A stretch of DNA of 64,000 nt from Arsenicibacter rosenii. GTDB lineage: Bacteria > Bacteroidota > Bacteroidia > Cytophagales > Spirosomataceae. The stretch spans positions 16,825-80,824 of the forward strand of contig NZ_MORL01000023.1 in the NCBI RefSeq assembly GCF_001870735.1. Direction: 5' to 3'. This document shows positions 26,064 through 34,862 of this stretch, piece after piece (the stretch's first letter is position 1; each line of letters starts with the position of its first letter). The notes below the pieces were generated by a model. That model did no database searches and was not told the DNA's origin. It saw only the letters and a list, made by a program, of their open reading frames with translations. Position numbers and translations under genes: made by a program.

Positions 26064-26095
26064 TTTCCAAAATAAGCCGGCGTGCTATAACTTTG
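26064..26095 (+). promoter_or_regulatory. Promoter of the 83-residue lipoprotein gene
   Basis: TTTC at 26064-26067, a 20-base spacer and TAACTTTG at 26088-26095 match the Bacteroidota -33/-7 pattern. The ATG follows 26 bases later. Confidence 0.6.
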
Positions 26096-26121
26096 CCGAA
26101 CGAATTCGTAACCAATTAGCT

Positions 26122-26373
26122 ATGAAAGGTCTTTTGAGCAAAGGGGTATTAGTAGCCGCAGTTCTGTCGCTGGCCTCTTGTGATTATCAGAAAAATAATA
26201 CGATTAAGCAGACGGATGTTCGCGAAGGCGACCCATATGTATACGGTGTTCATAAAGACTCTGCTGCTGTTCAGTCGAAATACAAATACACCCCCCGTCC
26301 GGAACTGGAGGAGCGTACACAGAAAATCCGCGAGAAATTATTCGGCGCCGGCACAATTAACCAGGGTGCTTAA
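26122..26373 (+). CDS. Small lipoprotein of unknown function
   Basis: An 83-residue product with a lipoprotein signal peptide (MKGLLSKGVLVAAVLSLASC, Cys20). The 63-residue mature part is charged and probably mostly helical at its end (RPELEERTQKIREKLFG), with YVYGVHKDSAAVQSKY before it. I recognise no domain. It has its own promoter and terminator, so it is an independent unit. Such short tethered proteins are frequent in Bacteroidota envelopes. Confidence 0.8.
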   Translation: MKGLLSKGVLVAAVLSLASCDYQKNNTIKQTDVREGDPYVYGVHKDSAAVQSKYKYTPRPELEERTQKIREKLFGAGTINQGA

Positions 26374-26415
26374 GCGAAAAGCCTTGGCCCGATTAGCTCA
26401 GATATAAATTCTCCG

Positions 26416-26448
26416 AAGCGATGCATCTGGATAATCCATGCATCGCTT
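26416..26448 (+). terminator. Terminator after the small lipoprotein gene
   Basis: AAGCGATGCAT (26416-26426) and ATGCATCGCTT (26438-26448) pair perfectly over 11 bases, followed by TTTTTATTT. Confidence 0.9.
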
Positions 26449-26581
26449 TTTTATTTACCCGCGGCTGAATTTAGTGAGCGGTGTAGGTGAGTATAACTTT
26501 TTTGCGTTACTTTACCGGCTGATTATTATTCAGTTGTAGGATTTTTCCGATATATCTACGTAAGATACTGTCTAATTTACT

Positions 26582-27655
26582 ATGAACGTTGCACTCATCA
26601 CAGGTTCAGCTGGTTTGATCGGTAGTGAATCTGTTGCCTTTTTCTCAGATAAATTTGATGTTGTTGTCGGAATCGACAACAACATGCGCCAATATTTCTT
26701 CGGTCAGGATGGCTCAACCGAATGGAATCGCAACCGCTTGCAGGATGCCTATCCGAACTACCAGCACCGTGTGGCTGATATCCGTGAAGTATCGCAGCTG
26801 GAACCGATCTTCAAAGAGTTCGGCGCCGATATTAAACTGATCGTTCATACAGCGGCTCAGCCTTCACACGACTGGGCAGCCCGCGAACCGTTTACTGATT
26901 TCTCAGTGAACGCTAACGGCACGCTGAACCTGCTCGAAATGACGCGTCAGAACTGTCCGGAAGCGGTTTTCATCTTTACGTCAACCAACAAGGTATACGG
27001 GGATAATCCGAACTTCCTGCCGCTGATCGAAACCGAAACCCGCTGGGAAATCGATCAGAATCATCCATACTTCGAAAACGGTATCGATGAATTCATGAGC
27101 CTCGACCACACTAAGCACTCGCTGTTTGGTGCCTCAAAGGTAGCAGCAGATATTCTGGTGCAGGAATACGGCCGTTATTTCGGTATGAACACCGGTGTAT
27201 TCCGCGGTGGCTGTCTGACCGGCCCTAATCACTCAGGTGCACAGCTGCACGGTTTCCTGAGCTACCTGATGAAGTGTGCCATTACCGGCAATCACTATAC
27301 CATCTTCGGTTATAAAGGCAAACAGGTACGCGATAACATCCATAGCTGGGATCTGGTAAATATGTTCTGGCACTTCTACCAGAACCCGCGTCCGGGCGAA
27401 GTATACAACGCAGGCGGTGGCCGTCATGCCAACTGTTCGATGCTCGAAGCCATTACGGTATGCGAGCAGATCAGCGGCAATAAAATGAATTACAGCTATT
27501 CAGAAACAAACCGGATCGGTGATCACATCTGGTATATTTCTGACCTGAGCAAGTTCAAGGCCCACTATCCGGACTGGAACTGGACATACGATTTAACACA
27601 GACGCTGGCTCAGATTCACGACAGCATGGTTGCCCGGCTGGCCGTGACGAAATAG
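26582..27655 (+). CDS. NAD-dependent epimerase/dehydratase (CDP-paratose 2-epimerase-like SDR)
   Basis: A 357-residue extended short-chain dehydrogenase. The dinucleotide motif is GSAGLIG (G8, G11, G14), and the [16 protein letters not shown] block is typical of the CDP-paratose/tyvelose epimerase branch that acts on nucleotide sugars. The usual YxxxK catalytic pair appears as F182-GAS-K186 in [13 protein letters not shown]: the Tyr is replaced by Phe. Either this subfamily uses another acid/base or it has a changed reaction. It opens a cluster with membrane and soluble glycosyltransferases, which points to glycan assembly. Confidence 0.83.
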   Translation: MNVALITGSAGLIGSESVAFFSDKFDVVVGIDNNMRQYFFGQDGSTEWNRNRLQDAYPNYQHRVADIREVSQLEPIFKEFGADIKLIVHTAAQPSHDWAAREPFTDFSVNANGTLNLLEMTRQNCPEAVFIFTSTNKVYGDNPNFLPLIETETRWEIDQNHPYFENGIDEFMSLDHTKHSLFGASKVAADILVQEYGRYFGMNTGVFRGGCLTGPNHSGAQLHGFLSYLMKCAITGNHYTIFGYKGKQVRDNIHSWDLVNMFWHFYQNPRPGEVYNAGGGRHANCSMLEAITVCEQISGNKMNYSYSETNRIGDHIWYISDLSKFKAHYPDWNWTYDLTQTLAQIHDSMVARLAVTK

Positions 27656-27674
27656 CCGCCTGTTGTTCTCACTA

Positions 27675-27700
27675 AATGTCAGCCTGTGCAGGCTGACATT
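27675..27700 (+). terminator. Terminator after the epimerase gene
   Basis: AATGTCAGCCTG (27675-27686) and CAGGCTGACATT (27689-27700) pair perfectly, followed by TTTTATG. An in-frame GTG at 27686 for the next gene falls inside this hairpin and is unlikely to be its start. Confidence 0.88.
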
Positions 27701-27745
27701 TTTTATGCTAGCTATACAGATATAAAACCGGTTTTACCAGCGTAT

Positions 27746-29425
27746 ATGCCCCATTTCGACACCTATCCTGTTGCCTATTCTTTTCCTGTCTATGCCTTAT
27801 GCTGGGCCCTGCTCTGGCTGGCTACCCGGCCAAACAGCCGCTGGTTCCTGCCTTGTGCCTTTGCCCTGCTCTTTCTGCTGCGGCTACCCGGCATTGTTTT
27901 TAACGGCGAAATCAACCCTGATGAAAGCCAGATGATTACCCAGGGCATGACATTGGCACAGGATCCCGTTTATTTCCGCTCGGTCGACGGAACAACGGGC
28001 GGGCCGCTGGATAGTTATTTTCTGGTTATTCCCGGCTGGTTTGGTTTGCCGGCTGACTTCATAACGGCTCATTTCTGCGCATTCCTGCTGGTGGCCTTAA
28101 GTTTCGGACTTATTTTTATGGCCGTTCGCCAATGGTTTGGCCGACAGGCAGCCCAACTGGCTGTACTCCCCTTTATTTTCCTGCTCGGGCTTACGCAGAA
28201 CGGCGACTTTATCCATTACAACAGTGAGCTGATTGCCATCTGCCTGCTTGGAGGTGCGTACCTGCTGTATGCCCGGCAAACGGCCCAAAGCCTGCCGTCG
28301 CTTGCTTCTTTAGGGCTCATGGGTTTTCTGCTCGGTATGGTTCCGTTCGGTAAACTACAGGGGGTTCCGTTAGCGGCCGTTACCGGCCTTTTTGCCGCTG
28401 TTGATATACTTCTGCGGGTAAATATCACCGTTGCCGGTAAAGTCAAACGCGTGGGTGCGCTGGTGGCTGGCGGCCTTGCGTTTCCGGCGCTGTTTACGGT
28501 ATTTATGTGGAGTACCGGCATGCTGTCCGACTTTGTTACCTTCTATATTCAGGGCAATTTCAACTATGCCAGCGGCGGCGATCCGATTCAGAACCTGTTG
28601 AACCTGCCCCGCTTTTTCCGGAAAGGCACCGAATTCGAATGGCTTGTCTATCTGACGCTTGCGTTGTTCTTTACAGCGCTTACGGTTTACATAACTGCCC
28701 GCAGACAAACGAGCGAAACGGCTAAGACCTGGCAGCGTCATGCGTTTATCCTGACCCTGCTCGCTGCCACCTTATATGCCATCACTAAAACAGGCTCCGA
28801 ATACGTCCATTACCTCTATTTTCTGATGGGCCCGCTGTGTTTACTAGCTGGTTTTAGCTGGGCCAACCTGCCGGAAAAAACAACTCCCTACCGGTTGGGT
28901 TTAGGTTTTATGGCTATTTATCTGATTGGTTTTGCCGGTCAAATGATCTGGAATTACCGTCACGGAATTGCACTAAATCCCTACCCGACCGATCAGCAGG
29001 GCGGCTGGCGGCTCCCGCAATCAGATGTGGCGAAGGTGGTACGTCAATATGCGCAGCCGGGTGAAAAATTAGTGGTCTGGGGCTGGCGCTGCGATTACTA
29101 TGTTCAGACGCAGATGCCCCAGGGGGTGGCCGAAAACCACACCATCCGCAGTACATTCGCCCATCCGATGCTGGGGGTTTACCAAAAGCGATATGCCCGT
29201 GATTTTAAGCGGTCGTTCCCGCCGGTTTTTGTTGATGCCGTTGGCTCTCAGAACCTATGGATGACCGATAAAAAAACACAGGGATATGAGATTATTAAAC
29301 CGCTGGCGGAATTTGTAAGAAAACATTATCAATTTGTGGGCATGGCCAACGACGCCCGCATTTTTGTGCGTAATGATCGGATAAAAGCCCGGCCTCAACC
29401 GGTAGCTGACACTTCGATTAAGTAA
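27746..29425 (+). CDS. Polytopic GT-C-type glycosyltransferase (ArnT/PMT-like)
   Basis: A 559-residue membrane protein from ATG 27746, with about 11-12 hydrophobic helices. The first extracytoplasmic loop has NGEINPDESQMI, the acidic Asp/Glu pair typical of GT-C enzymes that use polyprenyl-phosphate sugars, and the soluble C-terminal part contains WGWRCDYYVQTQMP. These enzymes transfer a sugar on the periplasmic face. The sequence upstream of 27746 overlaps the epimerase terminator. Together with a DPM1-like GT2 at 32530 (which could make the polyprenyl donor) it fits a periplasmic glycosylation pathway; donor and acceptor are unknown. Confidence 0.8.
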   Translation: MPHFDTYPVAYSFPVYALCWALLWLATRPNSRWFLPCAFALLFLLRLPGIVFNGEINPDESQMITQGMTLAQDPVYFRSVDGTTGGPLDSYFLVIPGWFGLPADFITAHFCAFLLVALSFGLIFMAVRQWFGRQAAQLAVLPFIFLLGLTQNGDFIHYNSELIAICLLGGAYLLYARQTAQSLPSLASLGLMGFLLGMVPFGKLQGVPLAAVTGLFAAVDILLRVNITVAGKVKRVGALVAGGLAFPALFTVFMWSTGMLSDFVTFYIQGNFNYASGGDPIQNLLNLPRFFRKGTEFEWLVYLTLALFFTALTVYITARRQTSETAKTWQRHAFILTLLAATLYAITKTGSEYVHYLYFLMGPLCLLAGFSWANLPEKTTPYRLGLGFMAIYLIGFAGQMIWNYRHGIALNPYPTDQQGGWRLPQSDVAKVVRQYAQPGEKLVVWGWRCDYYVQTQMPQGVAENHTIRSTFAHPMLGVYQKRYARDFKRSFPPVFVDAVGSQNLWMTDKKTQGYEIIKPLAEFVRKHYQFVGMANDARIFVRNDRIKARPQPVADTSIK

Positions 29426-29454
29426 ACGGCCATTCAGACAACTATTTTTACCTT

Positions 29455-29462
29455 TATTTTTG
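29455..29462 (+). promoter_or_regulatory. Candidate -7 element of the beta-propeller gene
   Basis: TATTTTTG matches TAnnTTTG, 73 bases before the ATG at 29535. A -33 element is not clear. An in-frame TTG start at 29460 would lie inside this element, so 29535 is the better start. Confidence 0.45.
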
Positions 29463-29534
29463 TACGTCCCTTACCAGACGTATAGTTTTATTAACTTCAT
29501 TTCTTACCCTACCGGTAAGAACGCTTTTCGCAAC

Positions 29535-30473
29535 ATGTGGACAAAAAAAGGCCTTATCTATAAGCCGGACGGCTCAATGGCGTTCAGCCAGACGCATGCT
29601 CAGGTACCATTCGGATTCCCGCTTGATGAAAACCGCCTGCGCGTTTATTTCTCAACCCGCGACAAGGATATTCAGTCGGCAACATCATTTGTTGAGCTCG
29701 ATGCTAACGATTTTAATAACATTCTGTATGTCCACGATAAACCTTGTATAACAAAAGGTGCGGTCGGGATGTTTGACGAATCAGGTGCCATGCCTTCGTG
29801 GTTTTTACGCGTCGGCGACGAAATCTGGTTGTACTATACCGGCTGGAACCGCAGCGAAACCGCTTCATATCGGCTGGGTATTGGCCTGGCCGTCAGCCGT
29901 GACAATGGCCTGACGTTTGAGCGGATGTTCGACGGTCCGCTACTGGACCGGTATATCTTCGATCAGGTCTGGGTTGCACAGCCTTGTGTAATCCGCGAAC
30001 GCGACGACTACTGGCGCATGTGGTACCTCTCCTGCACCAAAATTGAAGTCATTAACGGCCATCCGGAGCCGTTCTATGACGTAAAATATGCCGAATCAAC
30101 TGATGGTATTCACTGGACACGCACCGGCAACGTGTGTGTGGGTTATGATGAATTTACCGATGCCATTGGCCGGCCAACTGTTTTCAAAGACGGCGACTTG
30201 TACAAAATGTACTTCTCGTACCGGAATGCCACCAATTACCGGACAGATGTAAAACGCAGCTATCGGATCGGTTATGCCGAATCGACAGACGGCATCAACT
30301 GGACGCGTAAGGACGAACTGGCCGGCATTGCCCGTTCTGAAGACGGATGGGATTCGCTCATGATGGATTATTGCCATATTTTTAACCATAACGGACAGTG
30401 GACTATGTTTTATAACGGTAACGGATTCGGCGCTTCCGGATTTGGCTATGCCGTTATGGATCAGTCTGTTTAA
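29535..30473 (+). CDS. Beta-propeller glycosidase-like protein (GH43/GH32-type fold)
   Basis: A 312-residue protein from ATG 29535 with no signal peptide. Repeated units such as YAESTDGIHWTRTGN and YAESTDGINWTRKDE, plus LAVSRDNGLTFERM and TVFKDGDLYKMYFSYR, indicate a five-bladed beta-propeller of the GH32/43/68/117 type. Such proteins can be glycosidases, phosphorylases or sugar-transferring domains. Acidic residues are present in several blades, but catalytic ones cannot be assigned by eye. Cytosolic location and position inside a glycosyltransferase cluster suggest handling of an activated or intermediate sugar rather than polymer digestion. Confidence 0.7.
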   Translation: MWTKKGLIYKPDGSMAFSQTHAQVPFGFPLDENRLRVYFSTRDKDIQSATSFVELDANDFNNILYVHDKPCITKGAVGMFDESGAMPSWFLRVGDEIWLYYTGWNRSETASYRLGIGLAVSRDNGLTFERMFDGPLLDRYIFDQVWVAQPCVIRERDDYWRMWYLSCTKIEVINGHPEPFYDVKYAESTDGIHWTRTGNVCVGYDEFTDAIGRPTVFKDGDLYKMYFSYRNATNYRTDVKRSYRIGYAESTDGINWTRKDELAGIARSEDGWDSLMMDYCHIFNHNGQWTMFYNGNGFGASGFGYAVMDQSV

Positions 30474-30540
30474 CTGCTTCTTTCGTAAGCTTTTTGCTTC
30501 CCGACAGCCTGATCCGCTATGGTAAGTTTTAAGTCTGAAA

Positions 30541-30571
30541 TTTGCATTTTTACCTGAAGCATCCTACTTTG
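30541..30571 (+). promoter_or_regulatory. Candidate promoter of the oxygenase-like gene
   Basis: TTTG at 30541-30544 and TACTTTG at 30565-30571 are 20 bases apart; the -7 element is one base short of TAnnTTTG. The ATG is 19 bases downstream. Confidence 0.4.
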
Positions 30572-30589
30572 CTTTAAATCCGAAGTGTC

Positions 30590-31411
30590 ATGAAAGAGCT
30601 TTCGAAGTATTTAATTTCAGTTAATGCCACCTTCGTAAACGGAGAGATCGTGCCTGAGATTCCCTACGAAGAGATAATGCGCTTAGTCAATGAGCCTAAG
30701 ATAGTTATTGTAAAATCAGGCATTCCGGAACATCTGCTGAAAAACGTTATTGAATCAACATGGTCCTGGAGCCAGCGGGTGCCGGCTTCTGAAGTACCCG
30801 ACACGTTCGACAATAACCAGCATAAACGCAGATTGCACATTGCCAGGATTCAGCAGGCACCGCAGCTTTTTCATGACCACACCTTCGATGCGATCAAAGA
30901 CCTGGAAGGTTCGTTTAAAGAAACATTATTAACGGTTTTCGATCCGCTTCGTACGTTCTGGAATAATCTGACAGGCAATAAGGAAGAATACGGAATACGG
31001 AAAGGCCAGCCTTATTTTCATCCGCAGGTAACGCATTACCCGCTGGGAGGTAGTTTTTTCGGCCGGCACTGGCACCCGCTGAATCCGCAGAAAGTCGGCA
31101 CTATCCTGGCACTGAACAAATACGGCAGGGATTATCATTCGGGAGGTACCGGTTATATCATCAACGATACCGTTATCGAAACGGAAGGCTTCCAGGATGT
31201 AGGCGATATTATTCTTTTCCGGTATGACCTGCCGCATTGGGTAAGCCCGTCCAGCTTTGCCGACCGCTTCAACTGGAACGACCCGGCGGGCCGCTGGGTT
31301 GCCATTCTGCCGTTTTATGATCCGTGGGGGCAGCCGGCCGAACACGATGAACCACAGGGCTGGAAGCAGCATATTAATGCCTCTAACGAACTAAACACCG
31401 TAGCGGTTTAA
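30590..31411 (+). CDS. Cupin/2OG-Fe(II)-oxygenase-like protein
   Basis: A 273-residue soluble protein. Its C-terminal half looks like a double-stranded beta helix: GGSFFGRHWHPLNPQKVG (possible metal-binding HxH), YHSGGTGYIINDTVIETEG, then GDIILFRYDLPHWVSPSS (distal His) and an RW pair. This is the layout of phytanoyl-CoA or 2-oxoglutarate oxygenases, though the usual HxD is HxH here. I do not recognise the exact family. It lies between the propeller gene and two GT2 genes, so a sugar or lipid modification in the same pathway is possible. Confidence 0.6.
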   Translation: MKELSKYLISVNATFVNGEIVPEIPYEEIMRLVNEPKIVIVKSGIPEHLLKNVIESTWSWSQRVPASEVPDTFDNNQHKRRLHIARIQQAPQLFHDHTFDAIKDLEGSFKETLLTVFDPLRTFWNNLTGNKEEYGIRKGQPYFHPQVTHYPLGGSFFGRHWHPLNPQKVGTILALNKYGRDYHSGGTGYIINDTVIETEGFQDVGDIILFRYDLPHWVSPSSFADRFNWNDPAGRWVAILPFYDPWGQPAEHDEPQGWKQHINASNELNTVAV

Positions 31412-31487
31412 GTCAAATACATCAGCGAAACGGATGGGGCGACTATCCGTTTCGTCATATACACTAAACAATACCCTGTAATTCAAT

Positions 31488-31495
31488 TACCTTTG
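31488..31495 (+). promoter_or_regulatory. Candidate -7 element before the GT2 gene
   Basis: TACCTTTG matches TAnnTTTG about 35 bases before the first ATG of the GT2 gene; no clear -33 element. Confidence 0.35.
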
Positions 31496-31529
31496 TACTT
31501 TATTTTACCAAAGGCCTGATTGCCGGGGA

Positions 31530-32519
31530 ATGATTATGATCAAGGTTAGCGTAACCATAATTACATATAATCAGAAAAACTTTATCCGGAAGGCTATCGA
31601 CAGCGCTTTGGCGCAGCAAACCAATTTCCCGTTTGAAATTCTGGTTGGTGATGATTGCTCGACGGATGGAACACGGGAAATTATTCAGGAATACGAGCGC
31701 CTCTATCCCGGAAAAGTCATCGGCGTATTACAGGACCGCAACCTGGGGATGAACGGCGGACTCAACTGCCTGGCAACCCTGAAAAAGGTACGGGGCGAAT
31801 ACTATGCCCTCATGGACGGTGATGATTACTGGACAGATCCGCTCAAACTACAGAAACAAGCTGACTTTCTGGACGCTCATCCGGATTATTCCATGGCGTT
31901 TCATAACGCCCTGATCACGTATGAAGACGGTACGCCTTCGCACCTGCTCAACGGACCGGTGATGAAACCGTTTTATACGCTGGATGATCTGATCGGTGAA
32001 GACGAAATCTGGTTTATGGCGACCTCCAGTTCGATGTTCCGGAAACTGATTGACGAATATCCGCAGTGGTTTAAAGAATCGTCGAGCGGCGATATTCCAC
32101 GGATTATTCTGAAGGCAAAACTCGGTCCGATCGGTTATCAGCCGGATGTGATGTCAGTATACCGGAAAAACCGGGGCGGAGCCAGTTACGCCGATAACTA
32201 TCAGGATGAAAAATTTCTGCGCAACCGGATTGCCATGTACAGCGCTATCAATAAAGAGCTGAACTATAAGTATGACCATGTGATGCGGAAGAATATCGCC
32301 CGGTATTACCGGATGATGCTTGACTCAAAACAATACAGGGGCCATTATTTTAAGCAGCTCGGCTGCGCACTGACCTGGCTGAACCTGGCTCAGCCCGAAT
32401 GGCAGAAGGCGAAGGAAATAATCAGGGATTATATTGTCCCCCGGCCTTTAATGAAGATTTACAGTACGATACGATTAATGCCATACCGTACCAAACGAGC
32501 TTACCGGACTCAGAAATAG
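31530..32519 (+). CDS. Family 2 glycosyltransferase
   Basis: A 329-residue GT-A enzyme. KVSVTIITYNQKNFIRKAID, EILVGDDCSTDGT and the metal site YALMDGDDYWTDP are typical of GT2 members acting on cell-surface polysaccharides. A C-terminal basic region (MKIYSTIRLMPYRTKRAYRTQ) may touch the membrane. ATG 31530 or ATG 31536 could start the protein; the latter gives MIKVSVTII and is the more usual beginning. It is 10 bases upstream of a second GT2 gene, so both are co-transcribed. Confidence 0.9.
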   Translation: MIMIKVSVTIITYNQKNFIRKAIDSALAQQTNFPFEILVGDDCSTDGTREIIQEYERLYPGKVIGVLQDRNLGMNGGLNCLATLKKVRGEYYALMDGDDYWTDPLKLQKQADFLDAHPDYSMAFHNALITYEDGTPSHLLNGPVMKPFYTLDDLIGEDEIWFMATSSSMFRKLIDEYPQWFKESSSGDIPRIILKAKLGPIGYQPDVMSVYRKNRGGASYADNYQDEKFLRNRIAMYSAINKELNYKYDHVMRKNIARYYRMMLDSKQYRGHYFKQLGCALTWLNLAQPEWQKAKEIIRDYIVPRPLMKIYSTIRLMPYRTKRAYRTQK

Positions 32520-32529
32520 ATCAAAAATC

Positions 32530-33297
32530 ATGAAACTAAGCGTTGTCATACCAGCCTATAACGAAGAAGAGTCGATTACGCCAACGTTGCAGACACTGTA
32601 CCAGACGTTAGCGAAACATGGCATTCCGCACGAAATCTGTGTGACGAATGATAACTCCAAAGACAACACGCTGGGTGTGCTGCAAAAGCTGTCGGAAGAG
32701 ATTCCGACCCTGGTTTATTTCACGAATCCGGGACCGAACGGCTTTGGTTATGCGGTTCGCTATGGGCTGGAACGTTTCTCGGGCGATTGTGTAGCCGTTT
32801 TCATGGCCGACATGTCAGACGATCCGGAAGACCTGGTTAAATACTACAACAAAATGATGGAAACCGGTGTCGACGCCGTATTCGGGTCACGCTGGAGCAA
32901 AGGCGGCAAGGTAATCGACTACCCGCCGCTGAAGAAATTCATTAACCGGATTGCCAACGCCATTGTCCGGATGGTGATGGGTATTAAGTACAACGATACT
33001 ACCAACGCCTTTAAACTGTACAAACGCGCTACCATTGAAGGGGTTAAACCATTTCTGTCTCCGCACTTTAACCTGACCATCGAACTACCGCTGAAGGCGA
33101 TGGTACGCGGGTATACATACGCGGTTGTTCCCAACAGCTGGACCAACCGGAAATACGGCGAGTCGAAACTGAAAATCAAGGAGATGGGTAGCCGGTATTT
33201 CTTTATCCTGATGTATTGCCTGATTGAGAAGTACTTCTCGCGCGGCGACTTCCGGAAAAAGGAAGCGACCAAACCAGCCGCTACTGTCAGCCGGTAG
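32530..33297 (+). CDS. Polyprenyl-phosphate sugar transferase (DPM1/GtrB-like GT2)
   Basis: A 255-residue GT2 enzyme. MKLSVVIPAYNEEESITPTL, EICVTNDNSKDNT, the acidic motif VFMADMSDDPEDL and the GSRWSKGG segment resemble dolichol-phosphate mannosyltransferase and GtrB-like proteins, which place a sugar on a polyprenyl phosphate. It lacks the C-terminal transmembrane pair of GtrB; a hydrophobic patch (YFFILMYCLIEKYF) near the end may bind the membrane. It could supply the donor for the GT-C transferase at 27746. Co-transcribed with the preceding GT2. Confidence 0.88.
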   Translation: MKLSVVIPAYNEEESITPTLQTLYQTLAKHGIPHEICVTNDNSKDNTLGVLQKLSEEIPTLVYFTNPGPNGFGYAVRYGLERFSGDCVAVFMADMSDDPEDLVKYYNKMMETGVDAVFGSRWSKGGKVIDYPPLKKFINRIANAIVRMVMGIKYNDTTNAFKLYKRATIEGVKPFLSPHFNLTIELPLKAMVRGYTYAVVPNSWTNRKYGESKLKIKEMGSRYFFILMYCLIEKYFSRGDFRKKEATKPAATVSR

Positions 33298-33298
33298 T

Positions 33299-33739
33299 TC
33301 AGGCAAAGAAAGCCTTAATATGGGGAAGCTGGTAGATAACCAGTGTCTGCAATACGGCCCAGAAAGCTCCGCTTAATAACATATAAAACAAGATCTGACG
33401 CAGGTGTACCCGAAAGGCAACGGCCAGTATGGTACCGCCGATGGGTGTTAAAATCACAGGCGTCAGGGCAGCGATCCCGACAATGCCGAATCGTTTCCAG
33501 ACCCGTACTGCCAGCCGCGTACGCTTCGAAAAACGTTTCGGCTTTTCTTTTCGGATTCGCTGAAGCAGCGTTTGCAGGCCCTTACCGGCAAACGTAACGA
33601 CCAGCACGCTCAGCATCATCCCGAAAACGGTACAGGCAGCCGTTTCAAGCCACGTCAGGCCAAACGCCAGGCCTGCCAGCGGACCGCCAATGAACTTTAT
33701 CGTACTGGCCAGAATTACAGATATGTATTTAGCAATCAC
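33299..33739 (-). CDS. Small integral membrane protein (small multidrug-export-like)
   Basis: A 146-residue protein with about four hydrophobic helices: IKFIGGPLAGLAFGLTWLET, FGMMLSVLVVTFAGKG, FGIVGIAALTPVILTPIGG and LFYMLLSGAFWAVLQTLVI. The LTPVILTPIGG segment resembles the putative small multidrug export family (PF06695), but transport has rarely been shown for it. It converges with the GT2 gene (stops one base apart) and is divergent from the YheT-like hydrolase. Confidence 0.65.
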   Translation of the reverse strand: MIAKYISVILASTIKFIGGPLAGLAFGLTWLETAACTVFGMMLSVLVVTFAGKGLQTLLQRIRKEKPKRFSKRTRLAVRVWKRFGIVGIAALTPVILTPIGGTILAVAFRVHLRQILFYMLLSGAFWAVLQTLVIYQLPHIKAFFA

Positions 33740-33800
33740 TATGAATGACGATTTGCGGGTACGACAAAAAATCGTGATTTCTTAATCGTACAATTAACGA

Positions 33801-34778
33801 ATGCCTGTTATTTCCTCCTCCTACTCCGGTCCGCCACGCTATTTATACAACGGCCATCTACAGACGGTTGTTCCGAGTATGTTCCGTAAGGTACCCGGCG
33901 TGGCGTATGAACGGGAGCGCCTGACGCTCTCCGACGGCGATTTTATCGACATCGACTGGCTGGAGCAACGCCCGACAACAAACACGCCCCGTAAATTAGT
34001 CATTTTAACGCATGGTTTGGAAGGCGATAGCGGCCGGCATTACATCAAGGGCACAGCAAAGCTGTTTGCACAGCACGGTTATGATGTGCTGGCGTGGAAT
34101 TGCCGGTCGTGTAGCGGCGAAATGAATAAGGCGTTCCGGCTGTATAATCACGGCGAAATCGGGGACATCGGCGAACTGATCCGCCATGCACTGCGTACGA
34201 AAGCCTACGAAAAGGTAGTGATGGTCGGGTATAGTATGGGAGGGAATATTACCCTGAAATACCTCGGCGTTCACGGCCGGGAGGCACCGGAGGTGATTCG
34301 GGGAGCCGTGGCCATATCGTCGCCCTGTGATCTGATGGCCAGCGCCAAACTCCTCGACCAGCCGGCCAACAAACTGTACCGCAACCGGTTCATGAAAAAA
34401 CTGCTGACTAAAATTCAGCAGAAAGCCGATTTGTTTCCGGGAAAACTGGATATGCAAAAAGTAGCTGATGTCGTTCTGTGGCGTGATTTTGACAATTTCT
34501 TTTCGGCTCCGCTCAACGGCTACCGCGATGCCGACGATTTTTACGAACAAGCCTCGGCCATCAATTTTATGCCGGGCATTACGCGTCCCGTGCTGGTGCT
34601 GAATGCCCAGAACGACCCGATTTTATCGCCGGAATGTGCGGCGACCGACCTCGCCCGGGCCCATCCGATGATTTTTGCCGAAACACCCCGAACCGGCGGC
34701 CACGTGGGTTTCCTCGCCTACCGCGACCCGCATACCTACGCCGAACGACGCGCACTGGCGTTTCTGGAGAGGGAATAA
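33801..34778 (+). CDS. YheT-like alpha/beta hydrolase
   Basis: A 325-residue alpha/beta-hydrolase. The N-terminal YNGHLQTVVPSMFRKV is the YheT-family signature. The oxyanion region is LTHGLEGDSGRHY, the nucleophile Ser lies in VGYSMGGN near residue 146, the Asp is in LNAQNDPIL and the His in RTGGHVGFLAYRD. It is expected to be an esterase with unknown substrate. No signal peptide. It is followed by a long hairpin shared with the convergent Cys/Met PLP enzyme gene. Confidence 0.9.
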   Translation: MPVISSSYSGPPRYLYNGHLQTVVPSMFRKVPGVAYERERLTLSDGDFIDIDWLEQRPTTNTPRKLVILTHGLEGDSGRHYIKGTAKLFAQHGYDVLAWNCRSCSGEMNKAFRLYNHGEIGDIGELIRHALRTKAYEKVVMVGYSMGGNITLKYLGVHGREAPEVIRGAVAISSPCDLMASAKLLDQPANKLYRNRFMKKLLTKIQQKADLFPGKLDMQKVADVVLWRDFDNFFSAPLNGYRDADDFYEQASAINFMPGITRPVLVLNAQNDPILSPECAATDLARAHPMIFAETPRTGGHVGFLAYRDPHTYAERRALAFLERE

Positions 34779-34792
34779 ATCCTGTTTGATTC

Positions 34793-34856
34793 AACTCCCC
34801 GAAGCAGGGCAGCCCGGCGACCGTTCGCGGCTGCGGTTTAACAACTTCGGGGAGTT
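34793..34856. terminator. Bidirectional terminator with nested hairpin
   Basis: AACTCCCCGAAG (34793-34804) pairs with CTTCGGGGAGTT (34845-34856); inside, GCAGCC and GGCTGC pair as well. It fills the gap between two convergent stop codons. Confidence 0.75.
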
Positions 34857-34862
34857 TGCAAC

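Noticed and set aside
26388..26403. GGCCCGATTAGCTCAG, like the acceptor and D-arm of a tRNA
   Set aside because: No anticodon arm, T-arm or matching acceptor strand follows; a terminator for the lipoprotein gene lies there instead.
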